Shown: piece after piece, positions 8,277 to 16,119 of the stretch
Position numbering within the stretch: the first letter of the stretch is position 1
Layout of the letters: each line of letters begins with the position of its first letter
Assembly: GCA_964399535.1 (NCBI GenBank)
Contig: CAYNRE010000076.1
Coordinates: 186,001-250,000, forward strand
DNA: 64,000 bases
Direction of reading: 5' to 3'
Origin: CAYNRE01 sp964399535
GTDB taxonomy: Bacteria; Planctomycetota; Planctomycetia; Pirellulales; CAYNRE01
Program-made: the position numbers and the translations under genes
The notes under the pieces: generated by a model
What the model was told of the DNA's origin: nothing
The model's input: only the letters and a program-made list of their open reading frames with translations
Databases searched by the model: none

Positions 8277-9473
8277 CTACTGCAATCCCGGGCAGGCGCT
8301 GACCCGGCGATCGATCTCGGAAAACAATCGCCTAGTTTCCGCGCCACCCAGGCCGCCGTAATCGCTCTGAAAGGTCTCCTGCGACATCCCCTCGGCAAGG
8401 CCGCTGATCTCCGGGACGAAATCGCCGGGGTTTACTCCCTGAGCGATTCGCAGTTGCAGAGATCGGGCTGACTCCGCGCTGCGGGTGGCCACGACAGCAA
8501 ACCGGATGCCCGCCTTGTTGGCCGCCATGTCGACAAAGGAGAAACCGGACCCGCCGGGGGTCGAGTCTTTCACCTCCTTGGCGATCCCCACGGCCAGCGA
8601 CCGATTGGCATCCGACAGAACCGTGAGAGCGGCGCTGACCCAAAAGTGCCTCGACAAATCGTTGCGGCCGTGGATGGTCGGACGGCGGCGGAGGCTGGCC
8701 CGCTCCCCGGCGCTACCGGGCTCGAGTGGACGCCGAGCAATCCTGGCAACCTTGTCTTCACCGAGAAGCGTTCCCAAGGCGAGAATCGCGGCGCGATTCG
8801 GCAGCATGGGGCTGGTTCCATGCGAATTGTCCTCGGCATAGGCGAACGCCGACTCGATCAAGCTGGCAAAGGCGTCGTCACCGGTTGGAACCGACTCGGC
8901 ATTTTCGAGCAGGTGAAGCCCCGTCGCCCGCGCGGCCTCGTACAGATCGTCGGGCACACCGGTCGCGGCGCCCCAGGCGGCCAGCGCAACACACAACCCC
9001 ACCAGCACGGTCGGCGCGACCAGGTTTCGGCGCAGGGTCAACCCGACCAGGGCCCCCATGATCGCCAGGACGACGATGAATTGGAGCTGCGGCAGGATCG
9101 GAACGTATCCGAAATTGATCCGTTTCGCGAGGATGGCAACAAGCGGCGCGGCGAGCAGCAGAACCGGCACGGCGTAGCGCCAGCGCCCCAGCGCCAGCGC
9201 CATGAGCACGCCGATCATGGCGACTCCGACGCCGCGCAACAAAAGCGTAGAGGCTGCCCGTGCCATCGGTTCGGAAACGCCGGCGACCGATCGCACCGCG
9301 TTCACCGACCACTCAGGCGCACTGAGCGGTCGAGGATCGGGCACGACAGAGAGCCCAACGAACCAAAGCAGGAGCATAGCGCTCCAGACGATCGCGGCGA
9401 CCGGTCGGCCTGGGGTGTCCGCAGGTTTCGGAGCGTTACTCATGGTTGCGAAGTCTACCCCTTGTTCTTCCAT
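8277..9473 (-). CDS. Hypothetical multi-pass membrane protein with C-terminal soluble domain
   Basis: I do not recognise this 398-residue protein. About five membrane segments are visible at roughly residues 27-47, 75-95, 99-118, 124-146 and 150-168. The last 220 residues look soluble and mixed alpha/beta, with a charged Arg-rich patch (RASLRRRPTIHGRND). An ATG at 9443 is an alternative start; neither start has a strong ribosome site. No enzyme motif is evident. It lies in the loose low-GC part of the window and points towards the methyltransferase. A VanZ-like N-terminal fold is conceivable from the early helices but I could not support it. Confidence 0.6.
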   Translation of the reverse strand: MEEQGVDFATMSNAPKPADTPGRPVAAIVWSAMLLLWFVGLSVVPDPRPLSAPEWSVNAVRSVAGVSEPMARAASTLLLRGVGVAMIGVLMALALGRWRYAVPVLLLAAPLVAILAKRINFGYVPILPQLQFIVVLAIMGALVGLTLRRNLVAPTVLVGLCVALAAWGAATGVPDDLYEAARATGLHLLENAESVPTGDDAFASLIESAFAYAEDNSHGTSPMLPNRAAILALGTLLGEDKVARIARRPLEPGSAGERASLRRRPTIHGRNDLSRHFWVSAALTVLSDANRSLAVGIAKEVKDSTPGGSGFSFVDMAANKAGIRFAVVATRSAESARSLQLRIAQGVNPGDFVPEISGLAEGMSQETFQSDYGGLGGAETRRLFSEIDRRVSACPGLQ

Positions 9474-9578
9474 TTCACTGGAGACCTTGACTCACTGGCC
9501 AGCCGGGCCAAAAGCGCGGCGACACCGATCCGGTTCGTTGGTCGACTGCGGCGCCAAGTTCGGCGATGGTGCTTCTCG

Positions 9579-10319
9579 TCACGACTGCGTGGCGGCTATC
9601 AGGCTCACGGGGTCTCCGACTCGGATCGCACCGGTTCGCACTACCGTCGCGTAAACACCCGCGTTGTTTCCGTTCAGCCCGACGACCGCTTTCAGTACCC
9701 GAGGGTCGTTCGCGGCCGTGTCGGGATCGAGATTGATCATCGCACAGCGCACGTCGCGCGCGGTGACGCACACCGCCGGCGCCGCATTGCCGGTGCCCAG
9801 CACCAGCGTCCCGCCAATCCACCTATCTTCGGCGAACGGTTCGTCACTGCCCGTGTCGAGCACGACGTTCGCACGGAAACGCCTTCGATCCAGGTTCTCT
9901 TGCACCTCGCGACTGATGCCGACGATCGTCGCCAGGCTGATCACCGACACCGGAGCGTCGTCGAAGATCCCGTGCTTCAGGGCCATCAGTTCCACGGCAC
10001 CCCCGAAGCGGTCGGCGATTTCACTTCGCAGCGCGTCGCTACGCAACTCCAGGAGGCTTCCATCGGGCGTGCGCACGTGCGTTGGCGTCGGTTCCTCGGC
10101 GCCGCCGTCGCAGCCTACCGGACCGTACAAAACGAGCTCCGGAAGGCGGCTGGCCGAGAGCCACGGGAAACCACTTTGGTCCCCCAGCCGGCGAAACGCG
10201 AAACGCCGATCTCCGGCGAGCCCGTGCCAGCCCAGCACCGCCGACTCGGTTGCCGTGCCGGCCATCGACTTAACGGGGTAGCGCACGATCTCACAAACGT
10301 GTCCAATCAGTCTTATCAT
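9579..10319 (-). CDS. MOSC domain protein (mARC/YcbX-like, molybdenum cofactor sulfurtransferase C-terminal fold)
   Basis: This is a protein of about 246 residues. I chose the ATG at 10319, which begins MIRLIGHVCEIVRYPVKSM; the frame stays open further upstream but without a family match. The N-terminal MOSC beta-barrel signature RYPVKSM and the GDRRFAFRR segment are visible. The C-terminal MOSC domain carries RCAMINLDPDTA, matching the family motif RCxxxxxDPDTG, whose cysteine ligates molybdenum in mARC/YcbX-type reductases. A related role in reducing N-hydroxylated compounds is plausible. YcbX has a fused ferredoxin domain, which is absent here, so an external electron donor would be needed. 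Confidence 0.88.
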   Translation of the reverse strand: MIRLIGHVCEIVRYPVKSMAGTATESAVLGWHGLAGDRRFAFRRLGDQSGFPWLSASRLPELVLYGPVGCDGGAEEPTPTHVRTPDGSLLELRSDALRSEIADRFGGAVELMALKHGIFDDAPVSVISLATIVGISREVQENLDRRRFRANVVLDTGSDEPFAEDRWIGGTLVLGTGNAAPAVCVTARDVRCAMINLDPDTAANDPRVLKAVVGLNGNNAGVYATVVRTGAIRVGDPVSLIAATQS

Positions 10320-10872
10320 CGCGCTATCGTAGGCTCCGCCCGCCACCGCCAAGCGGTCGGACTCGGCCAATCGTGTGGCACACCCGGTGTTTTCACGCCG
10401 CGCCGTGCGGAATCCCCCCTACCCGGCTCACTCACCAGGCATTTGGTGGCGCGGGGCGCTGCATCTGGGCCCTCCTAGCGGTCAGGTTCCCTTAAGGTAG
10501 CGACTTGACATGCGCCGGTCCAACGCCTAGGCGCCGCCATGACATGGATTGGCCGATCTGAGCTAGGCGAACCGGGCTGACCACTCACGAATTGCTTGTG
10601 TCAGGCTCGATTAAGGTTGGGGGTGCTCGGCTCCGCTGCTGGAGTCGAGCGGCTCGCCAGGCAACAATCGGCGCGCAGGCCAACCGAATGGCCGCTTGGG
10701 CCATCGGCACCCCAAGGGAGCGGGTCGACGGGGGCACCCGATCCGCGCGCACGCGAACGGCATGGAATGTGCCACGCAACACCTGCTCGGATTCATCGCT
10801 TTGGTAAGCGACGCGACCGCGACCCTGGCGAAGGGGAAAAATGTCGCTCGGGCGGTTCTTTCCCGGGCGCGG
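10320..10872. other. Long intergenic region, no gene seen
   Basis: This is 553 bases without a supported gene. Several short frames exist on both strands but none has both a ribosome site and protein-like composition. A TTGACA at 10505-10510 lacks a good -10 partner. It may be decayed coding sequence; I found no recognisable remnant. Confidence 0.45.
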
Positions 10873-11511
10873 CTAGTACGGCAGGCCCGACTTCTTCAGC
10901 GTTTGCTCGAGCTCGTTCTTCTTCTTCGTCACGTAGTCGGTGTAAACCTGCAGCGTATCGCGCTCGTACTTGAGGATCTTATCTAGATCCTGATCGAACT
11001 TCAGAATCTTGGCCCGCAGTTGCTGGGCCAGGTCGGAAGTGAACTCTTTCTTGCGGATGAATTCGGCGAAGGCCCGTTTCAGGTTCTCGCCCGACTTGAT
11101 CGCCTTTTGCAGCTTGCCGGGGTCGCCCAGCCGGCCCGAGCCGCCGCCCGACTTCTTCCAAGCGACGACTCCCGCGTTGAACTCGTCGATGTGCTTGCCC
11201 ACCTTGGCGTCGGACTGAAACAGCTTGCCGCTGCGGATGCCGGCCTCTTTCTTCAAGGCTCGCCACCAGTTGCCGTCGAACTTCAAGAGTTGGGCGTTGT
11301 CGAGCCCGCTGCGGTACTTCTCGGCCCGTTCTTCCTTGAGTATTTCGATGTTGTAAAAGTCCATGAACCCCGGAATTTTTTGGGCTTTGGCGAGAATATC
11401 GTTGAACTTGGCCAGCGAAATCTTGCCGTCGACATACTGGTGCGCGGCCGTGGCCACGATCTTGCCGGCGCCTTCCACCTTCTTCTTGTCGATCTGCGTG
11501 GAGCCTGACAT
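10873..11511 (-). CDS. Hypothetical lysine-rich helical protein
   Basis: I do not recognise this 212-residue soluble protein. It is rich in Lys, Asp and Glu, predicted mostly helical, and has no signal peptide or membrane segment. An internal Gly/Ser loop (SGGGSGRLGDPGKL, about residues 120-135) separates two helical halves. An AAGGA lies 12 bases before the ATG. Base composition is unlike its neighbours: bases 11341-11400 are only 40% GC, in a window where many lines exceed 65%. The frame is intact, with charged, protein-like composition, so I think it is real and perhaps acquired. A hairpin and a 14-bp tandem repeat lie just upstream. Confidence 0.65.
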   Translation of the reverse strand: MSGSTQIDKKKVEGAGKIVATAAHQYVDGKISLAKFNDILAKAQKIPGFMDFYNIEILKEERAEKYRSGLDNAQLLKFDGNWWRALKKEAGIRSGKLFQSDAKVGKHIDEFNAGVVAWKKSGGGSGRLGDPGKLQKAIKSGENLKRAFAEFIRKKEFTSDLAQQLRAKILKFDQDLDKILKYERDTLQVYTDYVTKKKNELEQTLKKSGLPY

Positions 11512-11567
11512 GGCTTTGTCAATTCCTTGGTTGGCCTAGCGGGTCCGGTAATGCCCCGGGCTTGGGT

Positions 11568-11587
11568 CCGGCGCCTTCCGGCGCCGG
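11568..11587. repeat. Perfect 8-bp GC hairpin
   Basis: CCGGCGCC (11568-11575) pairs with GGCGCCGG (11580-11587) across a TTCC loop. It lies between the 212-residue orphan gene and the XerD-like gene. There is no T-run, so it is not a classical terminator. Confidence 0.5.
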
Positions 11588-11618
11588 CCGCTCGCGATTA
11601 TCGAGCCTGATTCGCCGG

Positions 11619-11688
11619 CAGTCTAGCGCCCACAGTCTAGCGCCCACAGTCTAGCGCCCGCAGTCCAGCGCCCACAGTCTAGCGCCTG
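11619..11688. repeat. 14-bp tandem repeat, five copies
   Basis: The unit CAGTCTAGCGCCCA occurs five times head to tail at 11619, 11633, 11647, 11661 and 11675. The first two copies are identical and the others differ at one to three bases. It is non-coding, 60 bases downstream of the XerD-like stop. The uniform period and lack of spacers rule out a CRISPR array. It is either a slipped-strand minisatellite or a set of binding sites. Confidence 0.9.
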
Positions 11689-11751
11689 CCGTGGCGACTG
11701 GGATCTCCCTCGATCGCGCATCCCCTGAGCCACCCGCGCACCCCTGCCCTG

Positions 11752-12690
11752 TCAGGCCCGCGGATGAAACCGCTGGTGCACCGCCTTCAAACGGCTATGG
11801 TCCACGTGGGTATAGATCTGCGTAGTGGCAATGTTGGCGTGCCCCAGCATTTCTTGAACCTGCCTGAGGTCGGCCCCGCCGGCCAGCAGGTGCGTGGCGA
11901 ACGAGTGCCGCAGGGTGTGGGGGCTAATGCTGGGCGGGGCCCCCACCCGCAGGGCATAGCGCTTTATCAGCTCCCAGAGCCGCTCGCGCCGCAATCGCAG
12001 CCCTCGCCCGGTGAGAAACAGCCAGCTTGGCGGCGCGGAGGCGTGAGCGGCCAGCTTCGGTCGCTCTTGGGCCAGGTAGGCGTCGAGCGCCTCGCCCGCG
12101 GCCGGGCCCAGCGGCACGAGCCGCTGCTTGTTGCCCTTGCCCAGGCAGCGAATAAAGCCCGCCTCTCGGTGGACGTCGCCCAGTTCGAGTTGACACAATT
12201 CCGAGGCCCGGCAGCCCGTGGCGTACAGCGTTTCCAACAGGGCGCGGTCGCGCCGCCACCAGGGGTCGCTGGGCCGCGGGGCCAGGAGCAAGGCGTCGAC
12301 CATGTGGGGCGCCAGCACCGCGGGAATGCGCTGCCAGAGCTTGGGGCTGCCCAACAGTTCGACCAGGTTTTCTTGAACCAGCCCTTCGAGCTGCAAGTAG
12401 CGATAGAACATTTTCAGCGACACCAGATGTCGCCCCACGCTGGCCGGCGCCAGTTGTTCATCGCCCAGCCAGGCGGCATAGTCCGACAAATCGTTGATCG
12501 ACAGCCCGGCCGGCTCGCGCGAGCCCAGCCAGGTGAAGAACCGCAACAGGTCGCGGCGGTAGGCGGCCACCGTGTTTTCCGACAAATGGCATTCGCCGCG
12601 CAAATAGGCTTCGAACCGCGGCACCCAGGCCGCCGCCCCCTTGGGACCCGCGGCCACAGGTCGAACGACTTTTCCCCTCGGCTGTCGCAC
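11752..12690 (-). CDS. xerD: Tyrosine recombinase, XerD/XerC family
   Basis: This 312-residue protein has the usual Xer length. The N-terminal SAM-like core-binding domain (about 22-105) contains LSENTVAAYRRDLLRFFTWL. The catalytic domain has all the expected residues: Arg161 (CRASE), Lys186 region (GKGNKQR), His258 and Arg261 (HTLRHSF), His284 (LGHANI) and nucleophile Tyr293 (TQIYTH). The tail LKAVHQRFHPRA resembles the XerD C-terminus. It probably resolves chromosome dimers at dif together with a partner encoded elsewhere. The start is a GTG at 12690; the frame is open further upstream. No integrase-type context such as att sites is visible. Confidence 0.9.
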   Translation of the reverse strand: MRQPRGKVVRPVAAGPKGAAAWVPRFEAYLRGECHLSENTVAAYRRDLLRFFTWLGSREPAGLSINDLSDYAAWLGDEQLAPASVGRHLVSLKMFYRYLQLEGLVQENLVELLGSPKLWQRIPAVLAPHMVDALLLAPRPSDPWWRRDRALLETLYATGCRASELCQLELGDVHREAGFIRCLGKGNKQRLVPLGPAAGEALDAYLAQERPKLAAHASAPPSWLFLTGRGLRLRRERLWELIKRYALRVGAPPSISPHTLRHSFATHLLAGGADLRQVQEMLGHANIATTQIYTHVDHSRLKAVHQRFHPRA

Positions 12691-12942
12691 GGGTTGGCCC
12701 GCTCGATTGGTCGGTTGAGGAACGGCATCACGCTGGCACCCACCCTGGTGGGGCCAGCCGGCGAACCCGCGAAACAGGCCGCCTAAGTAGCTTTCGGGCG
12801 GGCCATGCCCGCGGCATCACCCGCACCTCGCCGCGCCGGCCAACGGCGTGTGCTAGATTATTCCACCGGCGCGGGCCGCACGGCTGGCGCCGAATTTGTC
12901 GGCCCACCTGGCCGTTTTCGATCGCCGCGAGGAGCCCTGCCC

Positions 12943-13932
12943 TTGAAAATTCTGGTCACCGGCGGCGCCGGCTACGTGGGGAGCCACGCGGCCCGCTACC
13001 TGCACGAGCGTGGGCACGAAGTCTGGATTTACGACGACCTGGTCCAGGGGCACCGGGCCGCCGCCCTCAGCGGCCGGCTCATCGAGGGACGGCTCGCCGA
13101 TCGCGAGAAGCTAACCGGCACCCTCCGCGAGCTGCGGATCGAAGCCGTTATGCACTTCGCGGCGCTGGCCCTGGTGGGCGAGTCGGTGGCCAATCCGGCT
13201 CGCTATTACGAAAACAACGTGGTCGGCAGCCTTTCGCTGTTGGAAGCGATGCGGGCCGCCCGGGTCGACCGGATCGTTTTTTCCAGCACCACGGCCACGT
13301 ACGGGGCTCCCGACCGCATCCCCATTGCCGAAGACACACCGCAGCGGCCCATCAACCCCTACGGCTTTTCCAAGCTGGTCATCGAACAAGCGCTGGCCGA
13401 TTACGCCCAGGCCTATGGGCTGGGCTACGCCGCCCTGCGTTATTTCAATGCGGCCGGGGCCTCGCCGCGCGGCGACTTGGGCGAAGACCACTTGCCCGAG
13501 TCGCACCTGATTCCGCTGGTGTTGCAAGTGGCGCTGGGCCAACGGGCATCGATCGCCATCTTCGGCGAAGACTACCCCACGCCCGACGGCACCTGTGTCC
13601 GCGATTACGTTCACGTCGACGATTTGGCCTCGGCCCATCTGTTGGCGCTCGACCGCCTGCGCCCCGGCGAGGGGCTGAAGTTGAACCTGGGTACCGGCCA
13701 GGGCCACAGCGTGCGGCAAGTGATCGATTCGGCCCGCCGCGTCACCGGCCACCCGATTCCCACCGAGTCGGCGCCGCGCCGCCCCGGCGACCCGCCCGAG
13801 TTGGTGGCCGATTCGCGTCGTGCCCGCGAGGTACTAAGCTGGCAGCCGCAGTACACCGTGCTGGAGCGAATCATCGAAACCGCCTGGAACTGGCATCGCA
13901 CCCACCCTCGCGGGTACGACGACCGGGGCTGA
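12943..13932 (+). CDS. galE: UDP-glucose 4-epimerase
   Basis: This is a 329-residue extended short-chain dehydrogenase. I chose the TTG at 12943 because GAGGAG lies 8 bases upstream and the protein then begins exactly at the NAD-binding fold MKILVTGGAGYVGSH. The catalytic triad is present: Ser115/Thr116 in SSTTATYG, Tyr140 and Lys144 in PYGFSK. The substrate-binding RYFNAAGASP segment is typical of GalE. It interconverts UDP-glucose and UDP-galactose (or the GlcNAc/GalNAc pair), feeding galactose metabolism or surface glycan synthesis. It starts divergently from the XerD-like gene, 252 bases away. Confidence 0.93.
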   Translation: MKILVTGGAGYVGSHAARYLHERGHEVWIYDDLVQGHRAAALSGRLIEGRLADREKLTGTLRELRIEAVMHFAALALVGESVANPARYYENNVVGSLSLLEAMRAARVDRIVFSSTTATYGAPDRIPIAEDTPQRPINPYGFSKLVIEQALADYAQAYGLGYAALRYFNAAGASPRGDLGEDHLPESHLIPLVLQVALGQRASIAIFGEDYPTPDGTCVRDYVHVDDLASAHLLALDRLRPGEGLKLNLGTGQGHSVRQVIDSARRVTGHPIPTESAPRRPGDPPELVADSRRAREVLSWQPQYTVLERIIETAWNWHRTHPRGYDDRG

Positions 13933-14106
13933 TCGCCGGCCTAGGTTCGGTTAGCCCCCTGCGGCCCGATTCATCGGTTCCGGTGCCGGCGCCTGGATGC
14001 AACCACCCGGGACCGCCCTTAGAATGCCGGGTACCGAGCCGCGACCGCACCTGTGGGCGAGGAGGCCGCGGGCCCGGGTTTTTTCTTTGCAAAGGGGCCA
14101 CTCGTC

Positions 14107-15111
14107 ATGCCGCGCGCCATCTCGCTGGTGCCGCTTCATCAGCTGGAACCGGGACAGGAAGCCGACCTGTTTGCCCTGCTCGTCGACCGCCAGGAGCTAA
14201 AGACTCGCGAAGGCAAGCCCTACTTCAAGGTCACCTTTCGCGACAGCCGCCGCGAGGTCACCTTTCCCATCTGGGGCGATTCGCCCCTGGCGAGCGATTG
14301 TCGCGACCACTGGGCGCCTGGCGCGGTCTATAAACTCAGAGCCGTCTACCGGGAAACCAATTACGGTCCGCAGCTCGACATCAGCCGGGCCCGCGAAGCA
14401 ACTTCGGCCGACGCCGCGGACGGTTTCGATCCGCAGATGTTTCTGCCCCAATCCCGTTTCGATCCGCAGGCCATGTGGGACGAGCTGCTGGCCCTGGTCC
14501 GGAACGAAATCACCGAGGCGCCGCTGGCCGCTCTGGTGCTCGATCTGTTGGAACGCCATCGCGAGCCCCTCCTACGGCTTCCGGCCGCCACGCGAAACCA
14601 CCACGCTTATGTGGCGGGCTGGCTCGAACACGTGCTCAGTGTGACTCGTACCTGTGCCTATCTGGCCGAAAAATACGACGCGTTGTACCCCGACCTGGTG
14701 CCCCGCTTGAATCGAGGATTGGTGGTCGCCGGCGGCATCTTGCACGATATCGGCAAGCTGGTCGAGATCGAGCCCACGCCCCAGGGGGCCGCCTACACCC
14801 CGGCGGGCACGCTCATCGGCCACCTGGTGCAAGGCCGAGACCTGGTGCGCGAGGCCGCCGCGCGGCACGCCATCGATCCCGATACATTACTCCGGCTGGA
14901 ACACATCATCCTTTCGCACCAGCGGCTGCCCGAATGGGGCTCGCCCAAGCCTCCCATGACGCCCGAGGCGCTGCTGGTGCATTATGCCGACGACATCGAC
15001 GCCAAATTCCAGATGATGGCGGCCGCACTCCGCGACGACCCTCGGCCGGGGCCCTTTACTTCCAAGAACAACACACTTTATCAAGCCGTGTACCGCGGTA
15101 CGCAGCCCTGA
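14107..15111 (+). CDS. HD-domain 3'-5' exoribonuclease, YhaM-like
   Basis: This 334-residue protein has the YhaM layout: an N-terminal OB-fold nucleic-acid binding domain (about residues 10-100, with FALLVDRQELKTREGKPYF) and a C-terminal HD phosphohydrolase domain. Metal ligands are visible as His165-His166, the HD pair in ILHDIGK (His213-Asp214) and a late Asp in YADDIDAK. YhaM enzymes trim RNA and single-stranded DNA from the 3' end. I chose the ATG at 14107; the longer frame to 14053 runs through non-conserved sequence. It is monocistronic, 174 bases after galE. Confidence 0.87.
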   Translation: MPRAISLVPLHQLEPGQEADLFALLVDRQELKTREGKPYFKVTFRDSRREVTFPIWGDSPLASDCRDHWAPGAVYKLRAVYRETNYGPQLDISRAREATSADAADGFDPQMFLPQSRFDPQAMWDELLALVRNEITEAPLAALVLDLLERHREPLLRLPAATRNHHAYVAGWLEHVLSVTRTCAYLAEKYDALYPDLVPRLNRGLVVAGGILHDIGKLVEIEPTPQGAAYTPAGTLIGHLVQGRDLVREAAARHAIDPDTLLRLEHIILSHQRLPEWGSPKPPMTPEALLVHYADDIDAKFQMMAAALRDDPRPGPFTSKNNTLYQAVYRGTQP

Positions 15112-15198
15112 GGCGCAAGGCCCTGAGCGCCTCGCCGACGGCACATACACGGCCAACGGCCGCGATACCGCACTAAGATACCGCACCACGAAACTGAA

Positions 15199-16017
15199 CT
15201 ACGGCGTGGGCAGAATCTGCCGCAAGAACGGTTCCAAGCCGCGTCGCGCGTCCCACTGCTGCGGGTAGCCAAGCGATACCTCTTCGAACCGCACCCCGTC
15301 GCGCAGATCGGTCGAGCGCACGTGCAAATGCCCGGAAACCACTACCCGGGCACCGTATCGGGTGTGCCAGTCGTTGGTGGCCTTCGTTCCGCACCAAACG
15401 CGAAACCGGGGAATCCGCGGCAGTCGGACCAGATCGGCCCGTAGTGGAAAGTGATTCACCAGCACCAGCGGCAGCGAACCGGCGGCCTGCTCGAGCCGCT
15501 GAACCGAAAGCTCCAGCCGGGCCGCGCACCAGGCCCCGCGGCTGGGGTACGGGTCGCAGTGCAACAGCGATTCATCGGCGCACACCAGCCCCGCCTCGGC
15601 GGCCCAGGCCACGGCCTCGTCGGGCTCGAGCCCCTGGGGCGCAAACGAGTAATCGTAGAGGACGAACAAGGGGGCGATGCGATGCGGCTCGCGCCCGTCG
15701 TCCCAAACCGGCCAGGGATCTTCCGGCGTCAAGACCCCCAACGCCCGGCACCGTGAAACCAGGGCCGCGTAAAGGGCCTCGCCGCGCAGGCCCTGATCCT
15801 GGTTCGGCAAGACCCAGAGGTCGTGGTTCCCCGGCACCCAAATCACCTGCCGGAACTTGCGCCGGAGCGACGCCAGCCCCGTTTCGATTTGGGTCAGGGT
15901 ATCGCCCACGTCGCCGGCCACGATCAGCCAGTCGTCTTCATGGGGTGCCAGGTCAATCACGGCCTGGCGATTGGCCGCGTACCCCAGGTGCAGATCGCTA
16001 ATGGCCAAGAGACGCAT
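15199..16017 (-). CDS. Calcineurin-like metallophosphoesterase
   Basis: This 272-residue protein has the complete dinuclear-metal signature: Asp8 and His10 (ISDLHLG), Asp36 (AGDVGD), Asn64-His65 (PGNHDLW) and a C-terminal GHLH near residue 235. There is no signal peptide, so it is cytoplasmic. It lies 102 bases downstream of murA on the same strand and may be co-transcribed with the rpmE-prfA-prmC-murA run. The family acts on phosphodiesters, nucleotides or phosphoproteins; the substrate cannot be assigned from sequence. Confidence 0.9.
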   Translation of the reverse strand: MRLLAISDLHLGYAANRQAVIDLAPHEDDWLIVAGDVGDTLTQIETGLASLRRKFRQVIWVPGNHDLWVLPNQDQGLRGEALYAALVSRCRALGVLTPEDPWPVWDDGREPHRIAPLFVLYDYSFAPQGLEPDEAVAWAAEAGLVCADESLLHCDPYPSRGAWCAARLELSVQRLEQAAGSLPLVLVNHFPLRADLVRLPRIPRFRVWCGTKATNDWHTRYGARVVVSGHLHVRSTDLRDGVRFEEVSLGYPQQWDARRGLEPFLRQILPTP

Positions 16018-16119
16018 AAGCCGAACACTTCGTCCCGCTGGGGGCCATCAGGAGAGGCACGCTATCCGGGATTCTCGATCTCGCCCGGCGCGCCCGTACC
16101 TCAAGAACCGTCGGCCAGG

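Noticed and set aside
8646..10478. 610-residue open frame on the plus strand
   Set aside because: It runs antisense to the MOSC gene and the membrane-protein gene, is Arg/His/Gln-rich and has no motif, whereas the MOSC gene has clear family motifs.
10505..10510. TTGACA as a promoter -35
   Set aside because: The sequence 17 bases downstream (TAGGCG) is not a credible -10, and no plus-strand gene follows.
11619..11688. Possible CRISPR array
   Set aside because: Units are 14 bp and contiguous with no spacers, and no cas genes are present.
11752..12690. Tyrosine recombinase as an integron or phage integrase
   Set aside because: Length, C-terminal HPRA tail and absence of att-like repeats or phage genes fit a chromosomal XerD better.
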